The notes beneath the pieces were generated by a model, which worked only from the letters and a program-made list of their open reading frames with translations, was not told the DNA's origin and made no database searches. Positions 26,581 to 35,969 of a stretch of DNA of 64,000 bases are shown in pieces (the stretch's first letter is position 1; every line of letters begins with the position of its first letter). A program made the position numbers and the translations under genes. Where the stretch lies: assembly GCA_040386075.1 (NCBI GenBank), contig JAZKGE010000024.1, positions 1 through 64,000 on the forward strand, given 5' to 3'. This DNA comes from UBA4416 sp040386075 (lineage in GTDB: Bacteria; Bacteroidota; Bacteroidia; B-17B0; Aurantibacillaceae).

Positions 26581-27855
26581 CTATTTTTCAAATATTGCAA
26601 TTTTATTTACTCGAACGGCAGAATAATTATAAACTGTGTAAGGAAGAATTAATTTTGCAGTCATTTTTGCAACCATACATGCTGCAAAAGCCGGCACAAA
26701 CAACGTATAATCATTTATTAAACCACAAATAAGAAATAATGCCGTAAAAGGTGCATGAAGACTGGCACTTAAAACCGCTCCCATTCCAATAACCATAAAG
26801 TTAACAGGAATAACCTGTGCATTAAATAATTGATTCAGTATTGTCGCTAGCAATAAACCCAGAAAAGCTCCTATAAATAAACTGGGGCCAAAAACGCCAC
26901 CATCGCCTCCCGAGGCTAAGGTCAGAGAAGTAACAACCGGTTTAAGAACTAAAATACCGATTATGCCTAATAACAATGTATTGGATACAACCATACCAGG
27001 ATCTTTAAATATATCACGCATCGCGTGATAACCGTCGCCATATAATTGCGGAAAGAACAATATACAGATGCTGATAAGCATAGCGCCGGCAATTATTCGA
27101 ACGTATGCCTTACTGATCTTCAAAAATTTTGATTTAAAAAATAAAACACATTTTGTAAGGTATACAGAGTTAAGACCTGCCAATACTCCCAGCAATATAA
27201 AATAAGGAAGTGCGTATAAATTCCAGTGATCAATGGTTACAATAACCAATGGTTCTGAATCCATCACATAGTTAAACCCCCATGCTGTTAACACTGCCAC
27301 ACCAATAGTAATAATTGCCGTACTATGCAGTTTTTTAAATATGACTTCCAGCGCAAACAAAGCGCCCGCTATAGGGCTATTGAATAATACGGTGACGGCT
27401 GCAGCCACACCTGCACATATCAGTTCTTTCCTGTAGATATGATGGATCTTTCCATTCTTTTGTGCTACCGAACCTATACTTGCTGATGCCACAACAGTTG
27501 AAACTTCAATTCCTGTTGAACCTCCAAATACAATTGTAATTAACCCGTTAATAAAATGCGAAGGGATCTTATACACCGGTAATTCATTGTGCCGAGTTTT
27601 TAAACTATCATAAATTTCTTTTATCCCTTTATTTTCACGTTTATTGAACAAATATTGTCTTAAAAAATAAATGAGGGATAAGCCAATCAGAGGAAATAAA
27701 AGGAAATAAAACTTATGATGTTCAGCCATTATAAATAACCGGCTTTCATATTTTTCTGTAAGTGTTTTTAATGTATCGCCCAAAAAAGCACTCAGGATCC
27801 CAATTAATAAAGCTGCAATAATAAGTTTACTGAATTCTTTTGTTTGTCGGGTCAT
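26581..27855 (-). CDS. ClC-type chloride channel/transporter, divergent filter
   Basis: A 424-residue ClC protein with about ten to twelve transmembrane segments. The GxFxP element survives as GGVFGPSLFIGA. The GREGP element is changed to STGIEVST, keeping the position of the gating Glu, and the GSGIP element is replaced by NKGIKEI. In SPIAGALFALEVIF the first of two Glu known from E. coli ClC is kept and the second is Val. Loss of that inner Glu is associated with channel-like or uncoupled behaviour in studied ClCs. It forms an operon with the HPP gene. Confidence 0.88.
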   Translation of the reverse strand: MTRQTKEFSKLIIAALLIGILSAFLGDTLKTLTEKYESRLFIMAEHHKFYFLLFPLIGLSLIYFLRQYLFNKRENKGIKEIYDSLKTRHNELPVYKIPSHFINGLITIVFGGSTGIEVSTVVASASIGSVAQKNGKIHHIYRKELICAGVAAAVTVLFNSPIAGALFALEVIFKKLHSTAIITIGVAVLTAWGFNYVMDSEPLVIVTIDHWNLYALPYFILLGVLAGLNSVYLTKCVLFFKSKFLKISKAYVRIIAGAMLISICILFFPQLYGDGYHAMRDIFKDPGMVVSNTLLLGIIGILVLKPVVTSLTLASGGDGGVFGPSLFIGAFLGLLLATILNQLFNAQVIPVNFMVIGMGAVLSASLHAPFTALFLICGLINDYTLFVPAFAACMVAKMTAKLILPYTVYNYSAVRVNKIAIFEK

Positions 27856-27982
27856 TGGGTCCGGATTAGAGCATTGTTAATCAAAAAGCGCTCACACAGT
27901 AAAATACCTTTGCAAAGCACTGCAAAGGTATTTAGTTTTAATTAAAAATGATGGGAAAATTAGTGTTTTTTAACGGTAAAAA

Positions 27983-28456
27983 TTATTTCTCTTCCAAAAA
28001 CATAACGGTCATTGGAGACTCAATAGAATATATACTATTTTTTACGGCTATAGCCATCGGCATTTTAATACTAAATGTATTGTTTACGATCAAAGTAACA
28101 TGCAGTCTTATAGTACCGTTCTCGGGTAATTTTGAATTCCTATTGATCAATTCATAATTAGCATACTTAACAGTAAAATCAGAGCCTGAGGTCATATCTG
28201 CCAGGTTATCGATCATATCTTGAAAAGCATCCTTAAATGGTTGAAGGATCAATAAAGAATCCATTCGGGTGATTGCTTTTTTACCTGTAAAAACTGCAGA
28301 CTGGTTAATTAAAGACAGATACGCAACAGAATCCCTATTGTTTACAGTTTGAAAATTTTCACTGAGAAGAGAATCCAGATTATTGTATGTGGTTTGAGAA
28401 AAACAAGAAGATGATATTAAGACTAAAAAAACAATTATATATTTAAGTTTTATCAT
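27983..28456 (-). CDS. Secreted protein of unknown function
   Basis: A 157-residue protein from the ATG at 28456, chosen because a clear signal peptide begins there (MIKLKYIIVF, cleavage after SCFSQ). In-frame ATGs upstream to 28516 would bury it. The mature part is about 135 residues, alternating helix and strand, with a size and pattern like an NTF2/SnoaL-type fold (NLDSLLSENFQTVNNRD, then strands). I do not recognise a family with confidence. Convergent with nothing and alone. Confidence 0.55.
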   Translation of the reverse strand: MIKLKYIIVFLVLISSSCFSQTTYNNLDSLLSENFQTVNNRDSVAYLSLINQSAVFTGKKAITRMDSLLILQPFKDAFQDMIDNLADMTSGSDFTVKYANYELINRNSKLPENGTIRLHVTLIVNNTFSIKMPMAIAVKNSIYSIESPMTVMFLEEK

Positions 28457-28564
28457 TAATAATGGAGCCTCTTTAAATTGCTTTTTCATCGTTATACTCA
28501 ATTTTAAAATCCTCATTTACCGCTGAAAACTGCGGTTTTAAAATTATCGTAAGCCTCGAAAAAT

Positions 28565-29689
28565 CTAATTTATAGAGGCTCCAATAAGATTTGCCAGTTT
28601 TTGCTTTTCGGTTTTCCAGTTGTTTTCAATAGCTGCAATTACGGTGTTACTTTTATATTCTAAGTAATGACTGCTATTCAAAAAACCACTGATCTGTTGA
28701 GCAATGTGTTGCGGGTCATGATTTTCAATAAATGTGCCAATATGATACCTGTTAACGATATTTTCAATTTCAGGAAGTTTAGTTGCCAATATTGGAATGC
28801 CTGCGTGCATATAATCAAACACTTTATTTGGTAGTGAAAAATGATAATTCATGTTGGAATCCTTATCAATTGTCACTCCCAGGTTTGCATTAGCTGTATA
28901 ATGCCTTAGCTCGGAAGCCGGAATCTTATCAACGAATTTAACTTTATTTTGCAGTTCAAATTTCACTGCATTGTCTTTTAATTGCTGAATAACATCTCCA
29001 TTCCCGATAATTAACAACAAATAACTATCATCCAAATACTTAAATGCTTCTACTAATTCTTCTGCTCCGCGTTGCACATTAATGCCTGCGCCCTGCAAAA
29101 TGATTATTTTTTTTCCTAATGGTAAATCCAGTTCCGTTCGCGATCTTAGACTCTGAATTTTAGTGTAATCAGGAATGTTTCTCACAAAAATAAAAGGCAC
29201 TTTATATTTATTGGTAAAGTAATCTGCAATGCTTTGATTGACCGTAATACAACGTTTTAATTTAGGAACGATCCAGCCTTCCAGTTTTTCCCAAATGCGT
29301 TTTTTAGATTGATTGGTTTGCAGTTCCGGTACTTCACAAAATATTTCGTGGCTGTCGTATATCAATGGAATACCTTTGATCTTGGATACCAAATAGTTTG
29401 GTAGTAAAGTATCCAGATCGTTAGCTACCAACAGATCTGCTTTAGTAAATAATAACACAAAGAATAAACGGATATTAAAGAACAAATAAAATTGCGGCCC
29501 CTGCTCAAATAATAATCGCATTCGCAAACAGTCGTAATCTCTTTTCTCTAAAGGCTTGGATGCTTTTTGTTGACGTCCTACCAATAACACGTTATAATGC
29601 AATTCAAACAATACTGAACAGGTACGGGCAACCCGTTGATCGGTAACAAGGTCGTTGATAACTGAGACTATGACTTTTTGTTTTTGCAA
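28565..29689 (-). CDS. Glycosyltransferase family 4 protein
   Basis: A 374-residue GT-B fold enzyme. The N-terminal half holds a Rossmann-like domain with VANDLDTLLPNYL and YDSHEIF. The C-terminal half has GAGINVQRGAEELVEAF and the donor-site segment FDYMHAGIPILATKLPEIE typical of GT4 retaining transferases. It would add a sugar to a surface polysaccharide or lipid. It follows meaB by three bases and is presumably co-transcribed, though no functional link is apparent. Confidence 0.85.
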   Translation of the reverse strand: MQKQKVIVSVINDLVTDQRVARTCSVLFELHYNVLLVGRQQKASKPLEKRDYDCLRMRLLFEQGPQFYLFFNIRLFFVLLFTKADLLVANDLDTLLPNYLVSKIKGIPLIYDSHEIFCEVPELQTNQSKKRIWEKLEGWIVPKLKRCITVNQSIADYFTNKYKVPFIFVRNIPDYTKIQSLRSRTELDLPLGKKIIILQGAGINVQRGAEELVEAFKYLDDSYLLLIIGNGDVIQQLKDNAVKFELQNKVKFVDKIPASELRHYTANANLGVTIDKDSNMNYHFSLPNKVFDYMHAGIPILATKLPEIENIVNRYHIGTFIENHDPQHIAQQISGFLNSSHYLEYKSNTVIAAIENNWKTEKQKLANLIGASIN

Positions 29690-29692
29690 GGT

Positions 29693-30670
29693 CTATAATT
29701 TCTTAAAAAGATCCATAGCTGCCTGATAGGGATTGATGGAATTTTGTTCCAATTGTTTCTCGATCTTTAAAATTTCTGCTTTGATCTTTGGATCGGCATA
29801 AAAATGATCGATCAAAGTATCGTTAATGGTTTGATGCAACCATTGTTTGGTTTGATGAACTCTTTTTGTTTCAAAAAAATGATTCAAAGTTGTATGACGT
29901 TTATATTTATCGATCATATCATACACTTCCTTAATGCCTTTATTTTCGGTACTGGAACAGGTTAATACTTCAGGGATCCAGTTACTTTCGGTTGGTGGAA
30001 ACAAATGCAAAGCGCGTGCATATTCGGCTCTCGCCAATTTTGCTTTATCGGCATTACTTCCATCCGCTTTTGTAATTACCATACCATCTGCCATTTCCAT
30101 GATCCCGCGTTTGATACCTTGTAATTCATCACCCGCACCGGCCAACATCAATAACAAAAAGAAATCAGTCAGTTGATGAACAGCCGTTTCGCTTTGCCCT
30201 ACTCCAACGGTCTCTACTAAAATATAATCGTAACCGGCGGCTTCGCAAATAATAATACTTTCTTTTGTTTTACGGGCTACCCCGCCTAAACTACCTGAAC
30301 TTGGTGAAGGACGAATGAACGCTTTTGGATGCATGGATAATTGTTCCATACGGGTTTTATCACCTAAAATGCTTCCTTTACTTAACTGGCTGCTTGGATC
30401 AATAGCAAGTACAGCTAATTTATGCCCCCGCTCTATTACTTCTAATCCAAAACTTTCAATAAAAGTACTCTTTCCTACTCCCGGCACTCCTGTTATCCCT
30501 AAACGAAAGGAGTTACCGCTTTGTTTTATAATAGCATTAATGATCTGCTGAGCCTGTTCCTGATGTTCGTGTTTGGTAGATTCAACCAAAGTAATAGCCT
30601 TGCTCACGTAAGTAATATTAGATGATAAGATACCATCTGTATACTCGTTTATGTTAAAGACTTTATTCAT
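29693..30670 (-). CDS. meaB: Methylmalonyl-CoA mutase-associated GTPase
   Basis: A 325-residue G3E-family GTPase that protects and reloads B12-dependent methylmalonyl-CoA mutase. P-loop GVPGVGKST lies at about residues 60-68, with AIDPSS, GDKTRM, IRPSPSSGSLGGVA and the base-specific ITKADGSN, all characteristic of MeaB/ArgK. The mutase genes are not in the window. It shares a likely transcript with the downstream glycosyltransferase. Confidence 0.95.
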   Translation of the reverse strand: MNKVFNINEYTDGILSSNITYVSKAITLVESTKHEHQEQAQQIINAIIKQSGNSFRLGITGVPGVGKSTFIESFGLEVIERGHKLAVLAIDPSSQLSKGSILGDKTRMEQLSMHPKAFIRPSPSSGSLGGVARKTKESIIICEAAGYDYILVETVGVGQSETAVHQLTDFFLLLMLAGAGDELQGIKRGIMEMADGMVITKADGSNADKAKLARAEYARALHLFPPTESNWIPEVLTCSSTENKGIKEVYDMIDKYKRHTTLNHFFETKRVHQTKQWLHQTINDTLIDHFYADPKIKAEILKIEKQLEQNSINPYQAAMDLFKKL

Positions 30671-30692
30671 TATCTATAAGCAAAAATAAGAT

Positions 30693-31178
30693 TTAATTTT
30701 TATGGATCTTACCTTTTATATAATTCCAAACCAGTATATGCTTTTTTGAAGCAAAAAAATGGTTTATTACTTCCAATACAATAAAGCCGAGCAGAATTGA
30801 TAATCCATACTGTACCCATTCAGGTGTATCGTTGACCTGAATTTTTTTTCTACCAGCCAGCCCAAATAAATTTTTAACACTTCTTCTTTCTGTTACATAA
30901 TGGGTAAACGAATTGGTAATTAAAACACCAACCGCAAATCCTACAAGATTTCCCAATGTTTTTTGAATAACGACATTGGTCAGGTATTTGCGATTAAATT
31001 TCTTGAAAAAAGGCGTAGGCAATTCTTCAATTCCTAACCAGGTATTCCTTATTTTTGAATAAATCACCGGGTTATTTTCACTTTCACTTAACCAACTTGT
31101 AAATTCAGTTTGTTCTTCAGAGGTTTCTTCCTCTGCAATATGCCTTGAGATCAGTACAAGTATTCTAGGATCGTTCAT
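30693..31178 (-). CDS. Membrane protein with FecR-like N-terminal segment
   Basis: A 161-residue protein from the ATG at 31178 (MNDPRILVLISR). The first 50 residues (ISRHIAEEETSEEQTEFTSWL) resemble the cytosolic anti-sigma segment that opens FecR-type regulators. Two transmembrane helices follow (about 75-95 and 120-145), with a short basic tail and no FecR periplasmic domain. The resemblance is by eye only. No sigma factor gene lies next to it. An upstream in-frame ATG at 31259 would add 27 residues. Confidence 0.45.
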   Translation of the reverse strand: MNDPRILVLISRHIAEEETSEEQTEFTSWLSESENNPVIYSKIRNTWLGIEELPTPFFKKFNRKYLTNVVIQKTLGNLVGFAVGVLITNSFTHYVTERRSVKNLFGLAGRKKIQVNDTPEWVQYGLSILLGFIVLEVINHFFASKKHILVWNYIKGKIHKN

Positions 31179-31336
31179 TATAAAAATAAATAAAGTATTA
31201 TTAAGGTCATAGTTAAAGCCGTAAGCAAAAATAGCCTTTAATTTGTCGTAACTAAACATTCAATTTAACATTCTATAACTATTTTAAGTGGGTTAATAAG
31301 TATTATCTTCAAAATCTTGTTCAACTTGATATCCTT

Positions 31337-33823
31337 ATGAAAAAAGCACCTATTCTTATCGCATTTGCACTTATTGCAACGTCACTATTTAGCCAGGTTT
31401 CTGTTCAAATGAATTCTGCCGAGATCCTTCAGAACTTAAAGAAACTAAATACGGTTGGAAGTGTATTATATGTAGCAGCGCATCCGGATGATGAAAATAC
31501 CCGTTTACTAGGTTATTTAGCTAATGAAAAAAAAGTAAGAACGGGTTATTTGTCATTAACGCGTGGTGACGGTGGACAAAATTTAATTGGAAAAGAACAA
31601 GGAGAGCCATTAGGTTTGATAAGAACACAGGAGTTACTGGCGGCCCGAAGAACAGATGGCGCCGAACAATTTTTTACACGTGCCAATGATTTTGGCTTTT
31701 CAAAAAATCCTGAAGAAACATTTACCTTTTGGAACAAGGATAGCATTTTAGCTGATGTGGTTTTGACCATCAGAAGATTTAAACCTGATGTGATCATTTG
31801 CCGTTTTCCTACAACAGGTGAAGGTGGACACGGTCATCATACCGCTTCTGCTATTTTAGCGGTAGAAGCATTTGATGCAGCTGCAGATCCTAAACGTTTT
31901 CCTGAACAATTAAAATCAGTACAGGTTTGGCAAGCCAAACGCATTTTCTGGAACACCTTTAATTTTGGAACAACCAATACTACTGCTCCCAATCAGTTAA
32001 AAACAGATGTAGGTGTCTACAATCCTTTATTAGGAAAAAGTTATGGAGAGATAGCTGCTGATAGCCGATCTAATCACAAAAGCCAGGGCTTTGGCTCTGC
32101 CAAACAACGTGGTTCGAATATCGAATACTTTAAATTATTAAAAGGTGACAGCGTAAAAAATGATCTGTTTGAAGGCATTGTAACCAACTGGACACGCTTT
32201 AAAGGAATGGAAAAAATTCAAAAATTGATCGATGAATGCATAAAAAAATACAACGCTCTTTCTCCCGAATATTCTGTAAGCGATCTGGTATCTGTCTACA
32301 AACAAATTCAGGCATTAGATGATAAAAATACAGATCTGGCTTATTGGAAAATACAGAAATTAAAAGAAACAGAAGCATTGTTATTATCCTGTTCCGGATT
32401 ATGGCTCGAAGCTTCTGCTGCTGACTACATTGGCATAACAGGACAAGATGTTTTTATAACTGCTCAGGTTGTAAACCGTAACAAAAATGAAGTCAAAATA
32501 AATGGTATCTCTTATTTGCAAAGTGATACAAGTATGGCTTTAGTATTAAAATCCAACGAATTATATACGTTTAAACGCAAAGAAAAATTATCTCCTGCGC
32601 TTGCATTTTCAAATCCATATTGGTTAAATCAAAAACATGATATTGGCATTTACAACGTTGCTAATTCTACTATAATTGGAAAACCTGAAAATGAATCAAC
32701 AACTAAAGTTACTTTCAACATTTCTATACTGGATCTGAATTTAAAAGTTGAGCGTGCTTTGGTCTATAAATTTACGGATCCTGTAAAAGGAGAAGTATAC
32801 AGACCTTTTGAGATCCTTCCTCCTGCAACAGTTAACATACCGGAAAAAGTTTTTGTATTTAATGATGGCCTTGCTAAAACGGTTTTTATTACTATTAAAG
32901 CAAATACAGCAAATACCAATGGAACATTAGAAATAAAAGGAAGCGAAGGTTGGAACATATCGATCAAAAACTCAGAATTCAAATTAGCCAACAAGGGTGA
33001 TGAAGCAATTATTGAGGTTAATGTTTCCGCAGATAAAACCGCTAAAGATGGAAGATTACAGGCATTGGTCAATGTAAATAATGCTTCATATAACAAAAGC
33101 ATCAAACGCATTGAATACGATCACATTCCTTATCAGTTCATTTTAAGTGATGCCGAAGCAGGACTTGTAAATGTTGATCTAAAAAAAACAGGGACTAATA
33201 TCGGGTATATTCCCGGTGCAGGAGATGATGTACAGGCTGCTTTAAAACAGGTTGGTTATAATGTAACCGTATTAACAGATGAATTATTAAGTAACGAAAA
33301 TCTATCGAAATACAATGCTATTGTTTCGGGCGTACGGGCATATAACACAAACGACCGCTTACAGGTACACTATAATAAGCTAATGGACTATGTAAAGAAT
33401 GGTGGCAACTTAATTGTTCAATATAATACCAATAATCGCATCGGGCCTGTAAAAGCAAATATAGGTCCCTATCCTTTTACAATTTCGCGCGACCGTGTTA
33501 CCAACGAAAAAGCAGACGTAAAATTCAATAATGAAAAGCATGCTGCATTAACTTTCCCTAACCAGATCACACAAAAAGATTTTGAAGGCTGGGTACAGGA
33601 ACGAGGAATTTATTTTGCTACTGAAATTGACAAACAATATGAGACTATCTTTACAATGAATGATCCCACTGAAAAAGCCAGTGAAGGAAGTTTGATTATT
33701 GGAAAATACGGTAAAGGTAATTTTGTGTATACAGGACTGGTTTTCTTTAGAGAACTTCCTGCCGGTGTTCCCGGTGCATACCGCTTATTCGCTAATTTAT
33801 TGAGTTTACCTGAGAATAAATAA
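31337..33823 (+). CDS. PIG-L family deacetylase, large secreted form
   Basis: An 828-residue exported enzyme with a signal peptide (residues 1-19, ending LFSQ). The N-terminal PIG-L/LmbE domain has the zinc and catalytic motif AAHPDDENTR near residue 50 and the second metal His in GHGHHTAS. The middle is beta-rich (Ig-like). The C-terminal 200 residues look like a ThuA/GATase-like fold (AIVSGVRAYNTNDR). PIG-L enzymes remove N-acetyl groups from amino sugars. It heads an operon with a tiny membrane protein and a sodium:solute symporter, suggesting uptake of the deacetylated product. Confidence 0.88.
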   Translation: MKKAPILIAFALIATSLFSQVSVQMNSAEILQNLKKLNTVGSVLYVAAHPDDENTRLLGYLANEKKVRTGYLSLTRGDGGQNLIGKEQGEPLGLIRTQELLAARRTDGAEQFFTRANDFGFSKNPEETFTFWNKDSILADVVLTIRRFKPDVIICRFPTTGEGGHGHHTASAILAVEAFDAAADPKRFPEQLKSVQVWQAKRIFWNTFNFGTTNTTAPNQLKTDVGVYNPLLGKSYGEIAADSRSNHKSQGFGSAKQRGSNIEYFKLLKGDSVKNDLFEGIVTNWTRFKGMEKIQKLIDECIKKYNALSPEYSVSDLVSVYKQIQALDDKNTDLAYWKIQKLKETEALLLSCSGLWLEASAADYIGITGQDVFITAQVVNRNKNEVKINGISYLQSDTSMALVLKSNELYTFKRKEKLSPALAFSNPYWLNQKHDIGIYNVANSTIIGKPENESTTKVTFNISILDLNLKVERALVYKFTDPVKGEVYRPFEILPPATVNIPEKVFVFNDGLAKTVFITIKANTANTNGTLEIKGSEGWNISIKNSEFKLANKGDEAIIEVNVSADKTAKDGRLQALVNVNNASYNKSIKRIEYDHIPYQFILSDAEAGLVNVDLKKTGTNIGYIPGAGDDVQAALKQVGYNVTVLTDELLSNENLSKYNAIVSGVRAYNTNDRLQVHYNKLMDYVKNGGNLIVQYNTNNRIGPVKANIGPYPFTISRDRVTNEKADVKFNNEKHAALTFPNQITQKDFEGWVQERGIYFATEIDKQYETIFTMNDPTEKASEGSLIIGKYGKGNFVYTGLVFFRELPAGVPGAYRLFANLLSLPENK

Positions 33824-33827
33824 AATC

Positions 33828-33953
33828 ATGGATAACGAAGAAGAAAATAGATCGCCCATTTTAGGTTCATGGAAAAATGTATACGCTTTGGTTATAGGAG
33901 TATTAGTAGCCGTTATTGTTTTTCTTTACTTTTTCACACAGCATTATAAATGA
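33828..33953 (+). CDS. 41-residue single-pass membrane protein
   Basis: A short ORF starting with ATG at 33828, five bases after the PIG-L stop, and ending in TGA that overlaps the symporter ATG by four bases (ATGA). It encodes an acidic N-terminus (MDNEEENRSP) and one transmembrane helix (about residues 18-37), ending in FTQHYK. The tight spacing on both sides supports it as a real gene, perhaps a small accessory subunit of the symporter. Confidence 0.7.
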   Translation: MDNEEENRSPILGSWKNVYALVIGVLVAVIVFLYFFTQHYK

Positions 33954-35644
33954 GCTACATCGATTGGATAGTGTTAGGCATTACGCTTTTATCCATCATT
34001 TCCTATGGTGTATGGAAAAGCCGTGGCGCAAAAAATATTGAAGGCTATTTACTGGCCGATCGGCAAATGCCCTGGTACCATGTAGGTTTATCGGTTATGG
34101 CCACTCAAGCCAGTGCCATTACTTTTTTATCGGCTCCGGGTCAAGGTTATACAGATGGTTTACGCTTTGTACAATTTTATTTTGGTTTACCATTAGCTAT
34201 GGTAGTGCTTTGCATTACCTTTATTCCAATTTTTCATAAACTCAACGTGTATACTGCGTACGAGTTTTTAGAAAAACGTTTCGATAATAAAACGCGTACA
34301 CTGACTGCTTTTTTATTTCTATTACAACGGGGTTTATCAACAGGAATAACTATTTATGCGCCTGCCATTATATTATCTACTATTTTAAGTGTGGATGTGA
34401 ATTACATGATCGTATTAAACGGATTTTTGGTAATTGTTTATACGGTTTATGGCGGAGCAAAGGCTGTTTCATACACGCAGTTATTTCAAATGAGCGTGAT
34501 ATTTGCCGGACTGTTTTTAGCTGCTTACATGGTAGTTCATTTATTGCCCGATAATGTGAGCTTTAACGATGCGCTACATATTGCCGGAAAAATGGATAAG
34601 TTGAATGCCATTGATACTAAATTTGACCTTAATAACCGTTACAACATTTGGTCAGGTATCATCGGTGGTTTCTTCTTACAGCTCTCTTACTTTGGAACCG
34701 ATCAATCGCAGGTTGGCCGTTACTTAACGGGGAAATCTATTTCACAAAGTCGACTTGGTTTGGTGATGAATGGTCTTGTAAAAATACCAATGCAGTTTTT
34801 AATTTTATTGATAGGTGTTATGGTATTTACATTTTACCAGTTTCATCAGTCACCTGTATTTTTCAACAAGGTTGAAGTTAACCGGATCGAAAAAAGCGCT
34901 TACAAAGAGGATTACAAAAAACTGGAACAATTATATATTGTTGCTCATAATGAGAAACAAGCTGAAGTCAATACATTGATAGCGGCTATGCACAACGAGG
35001 ATGAGAAAGCCATTGAAATTGCCGGAATTAAAGTAAAAGCAGCAGATCAAAAAAGTAATGCCATTCGCAAAGAGGTTATTAACCTGATGCAAAAAAATGA
35101 TCCAAAGGCAGATGTGAATGACACTAATTATATTTTCCTCAATTTTATAACACACCAATTACCAATTGGCGTTATTGGTCTACTGATCGCTATTATTTTC
35201 CTGGCATCTATGGGCTCCATGGCAAGTGGGCTTAATTCACTCGCATCTACAACCGTGGTTGATTTTTATAAGCGGTTATTTAAGAAAGAAGAAAGTGATA
35301 AAGGTTATTTGTCGGCCTCTCGCTGGACAACCGTTATTTGGGGTTTGTTTTGTATCCTGATCGCTTTTTATGCCAGCAGGGTTGGTAATTTAATCGAAGC
35401 CGTAAATATTTTAGGTTCCTTGTTTTATGGTACAATCCTGGGCATTTTCCTGGTAGCATTTTACATGAAAAAGATCAATGGTACTGCTGTATTTTTTGCT
35501 GCTTTAATTGCAGAAGCCTTTATTGTTTATGCCTGGATCACTGATCTTACAGCATTTTTATGGCTGAATGTGATTGGTTGTTTATTGGTTATGTTCTTTT
35601 CCTTTGTGATCCAGCTGATTTTAAATAGAAGAAAGGTTGTATGA
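33950..35644 (+). CDS. Sodium:solute symporter family protein
   Basis: A 564-residue transporter of the SSS/SSF family with about 13-14 transmembrane helices. The signature-like segments are QASAITFLSAPG in helix 1-2, YGGAKAVSYTQLFQM and SYFGTDQSQVGRYL. A charged cytoplasmic insertion of about 90 residues (near 305-395) lies between helices. The position after a PIG-L deacetylase suggests a deacetylated sugar or peptidoglycan fragment as substrate, an inference from context only. The start overlaps the small membrane protein by four bases. Confidence 0.92.
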   Translation: MSYIDWIVLGITLLSIISYGVWKSRGAKNIEGYLLADRQMPWYHVGLSVMATQASAITFLSAPGQGYTDGLRFVQFYFGLPLAMVVLCITFIPIFHKLNVYTAYEFLEKRFDNKTRTLTAFLFLLQRGLSTGITIYAPAIILSTILSVDVNYMIVLNGFLVIVYTVYGGAKAVSYTQLFQMSVIFAGLFLAAYMVVHLLPDNVSFNDALHIAGKMDKLNAIDTKFDLNNRYNIWSGIIGGFFLQLSYFGTDQSQVGRYLTGKSISQSRLGLVMNGLVKIPMQFLILLIGVMVFTFYQFHQSPVFFNKVEVNRIEKSAYKEDYKKLEQLYIVAHNEKQAEVNTLIAAMHNEDEKAIEIAGIKVKAADQKSNAIRKEVINLMQKNDPKADVNDTNYIFLNFITHQLPIGVIGLLIAIIFLASMGSMASGLNSLASTTVVDFYKRLFKKEESDKGYLSASRWTTVIWGLFCILIAFYASRVGNLIEAVNILGSLFYGTILGIFLVAFYMKKINGTAVFFAALIAEAFIVYAWITDLTAFLWLNVIGCLLVMFFSFVIQLILNRRKVV

Positions 35645-35647
35645 TAA

Positions 35648-35898
35648 TTTGGGCGTGCCGGCGTGAGGAGGCAACGCCGTCGGGCTGACCCGCTACAATC
35701 TTTTACTTCATTCCATTTCGTAAAAGGATTTTCGCTTGCATCCCTCACGCAGGCTTGCGTTAAGATCGAAGCTTAAGTTTCAAACTTAATATAAAACCCG
35801 CGTGAGGGATTGTAACGAAAATCCTTTTGCCTGCCTCCTGCAAAAGATTGCAGTGAAAAGCCCGACGGCACTGCCTCTTTTGTGCCGGCACGCCCAAA
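35648..35898. repeat. Long palindrome with TTTGGGCGTGCCGGC ends
   Basis: Perfect 15-bp terminal inverted repeats (35648-35662 and 35884-35898) enclose two arms of about 110 bp that mirror each other, with a centre near 35778 (AAGTTTCAAACTT). Each arm carries CGTCGGGC, ATCTTTT and its partner AAAAGGAT, then ATCCCTCACGC. It lies between the symporter and the DUF2911 gene and fills the gene-free stretch 35645-35969. Related elements are at 15142, 51868, 58812 and 60515. Confidence 0.85.
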
Positions 35899-35911
35899 TA
35901 ATTAAATTCTA

Positions 35912-35945
35912 TAAAAACAAAAAATCCTACCATTTCTGATAGGAT
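35912..35945 (-). terminator. Terminator of the DUF2911 gene
   Basis: ATCCTA (35924-35929) and TAGGAT (35940-35945) form a stem extended by partial pairing of the inner bases. On the minus strand it is followed by TTTTTTGTTTTT. It begins 25 nt after the stop at 35970. Confidence 0.75.
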
Positions 35946-35969
35946 CCTTTTATAGTATAAGTTTATTAA

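Noticed and set aside
35527..35748. Minus-strand ORF of 73 codons at the symporter 3' end
   Set aside because: Half lies in the long palindrome, half is antisense to the symporter; its peptide resembles translations of other repeat copies.
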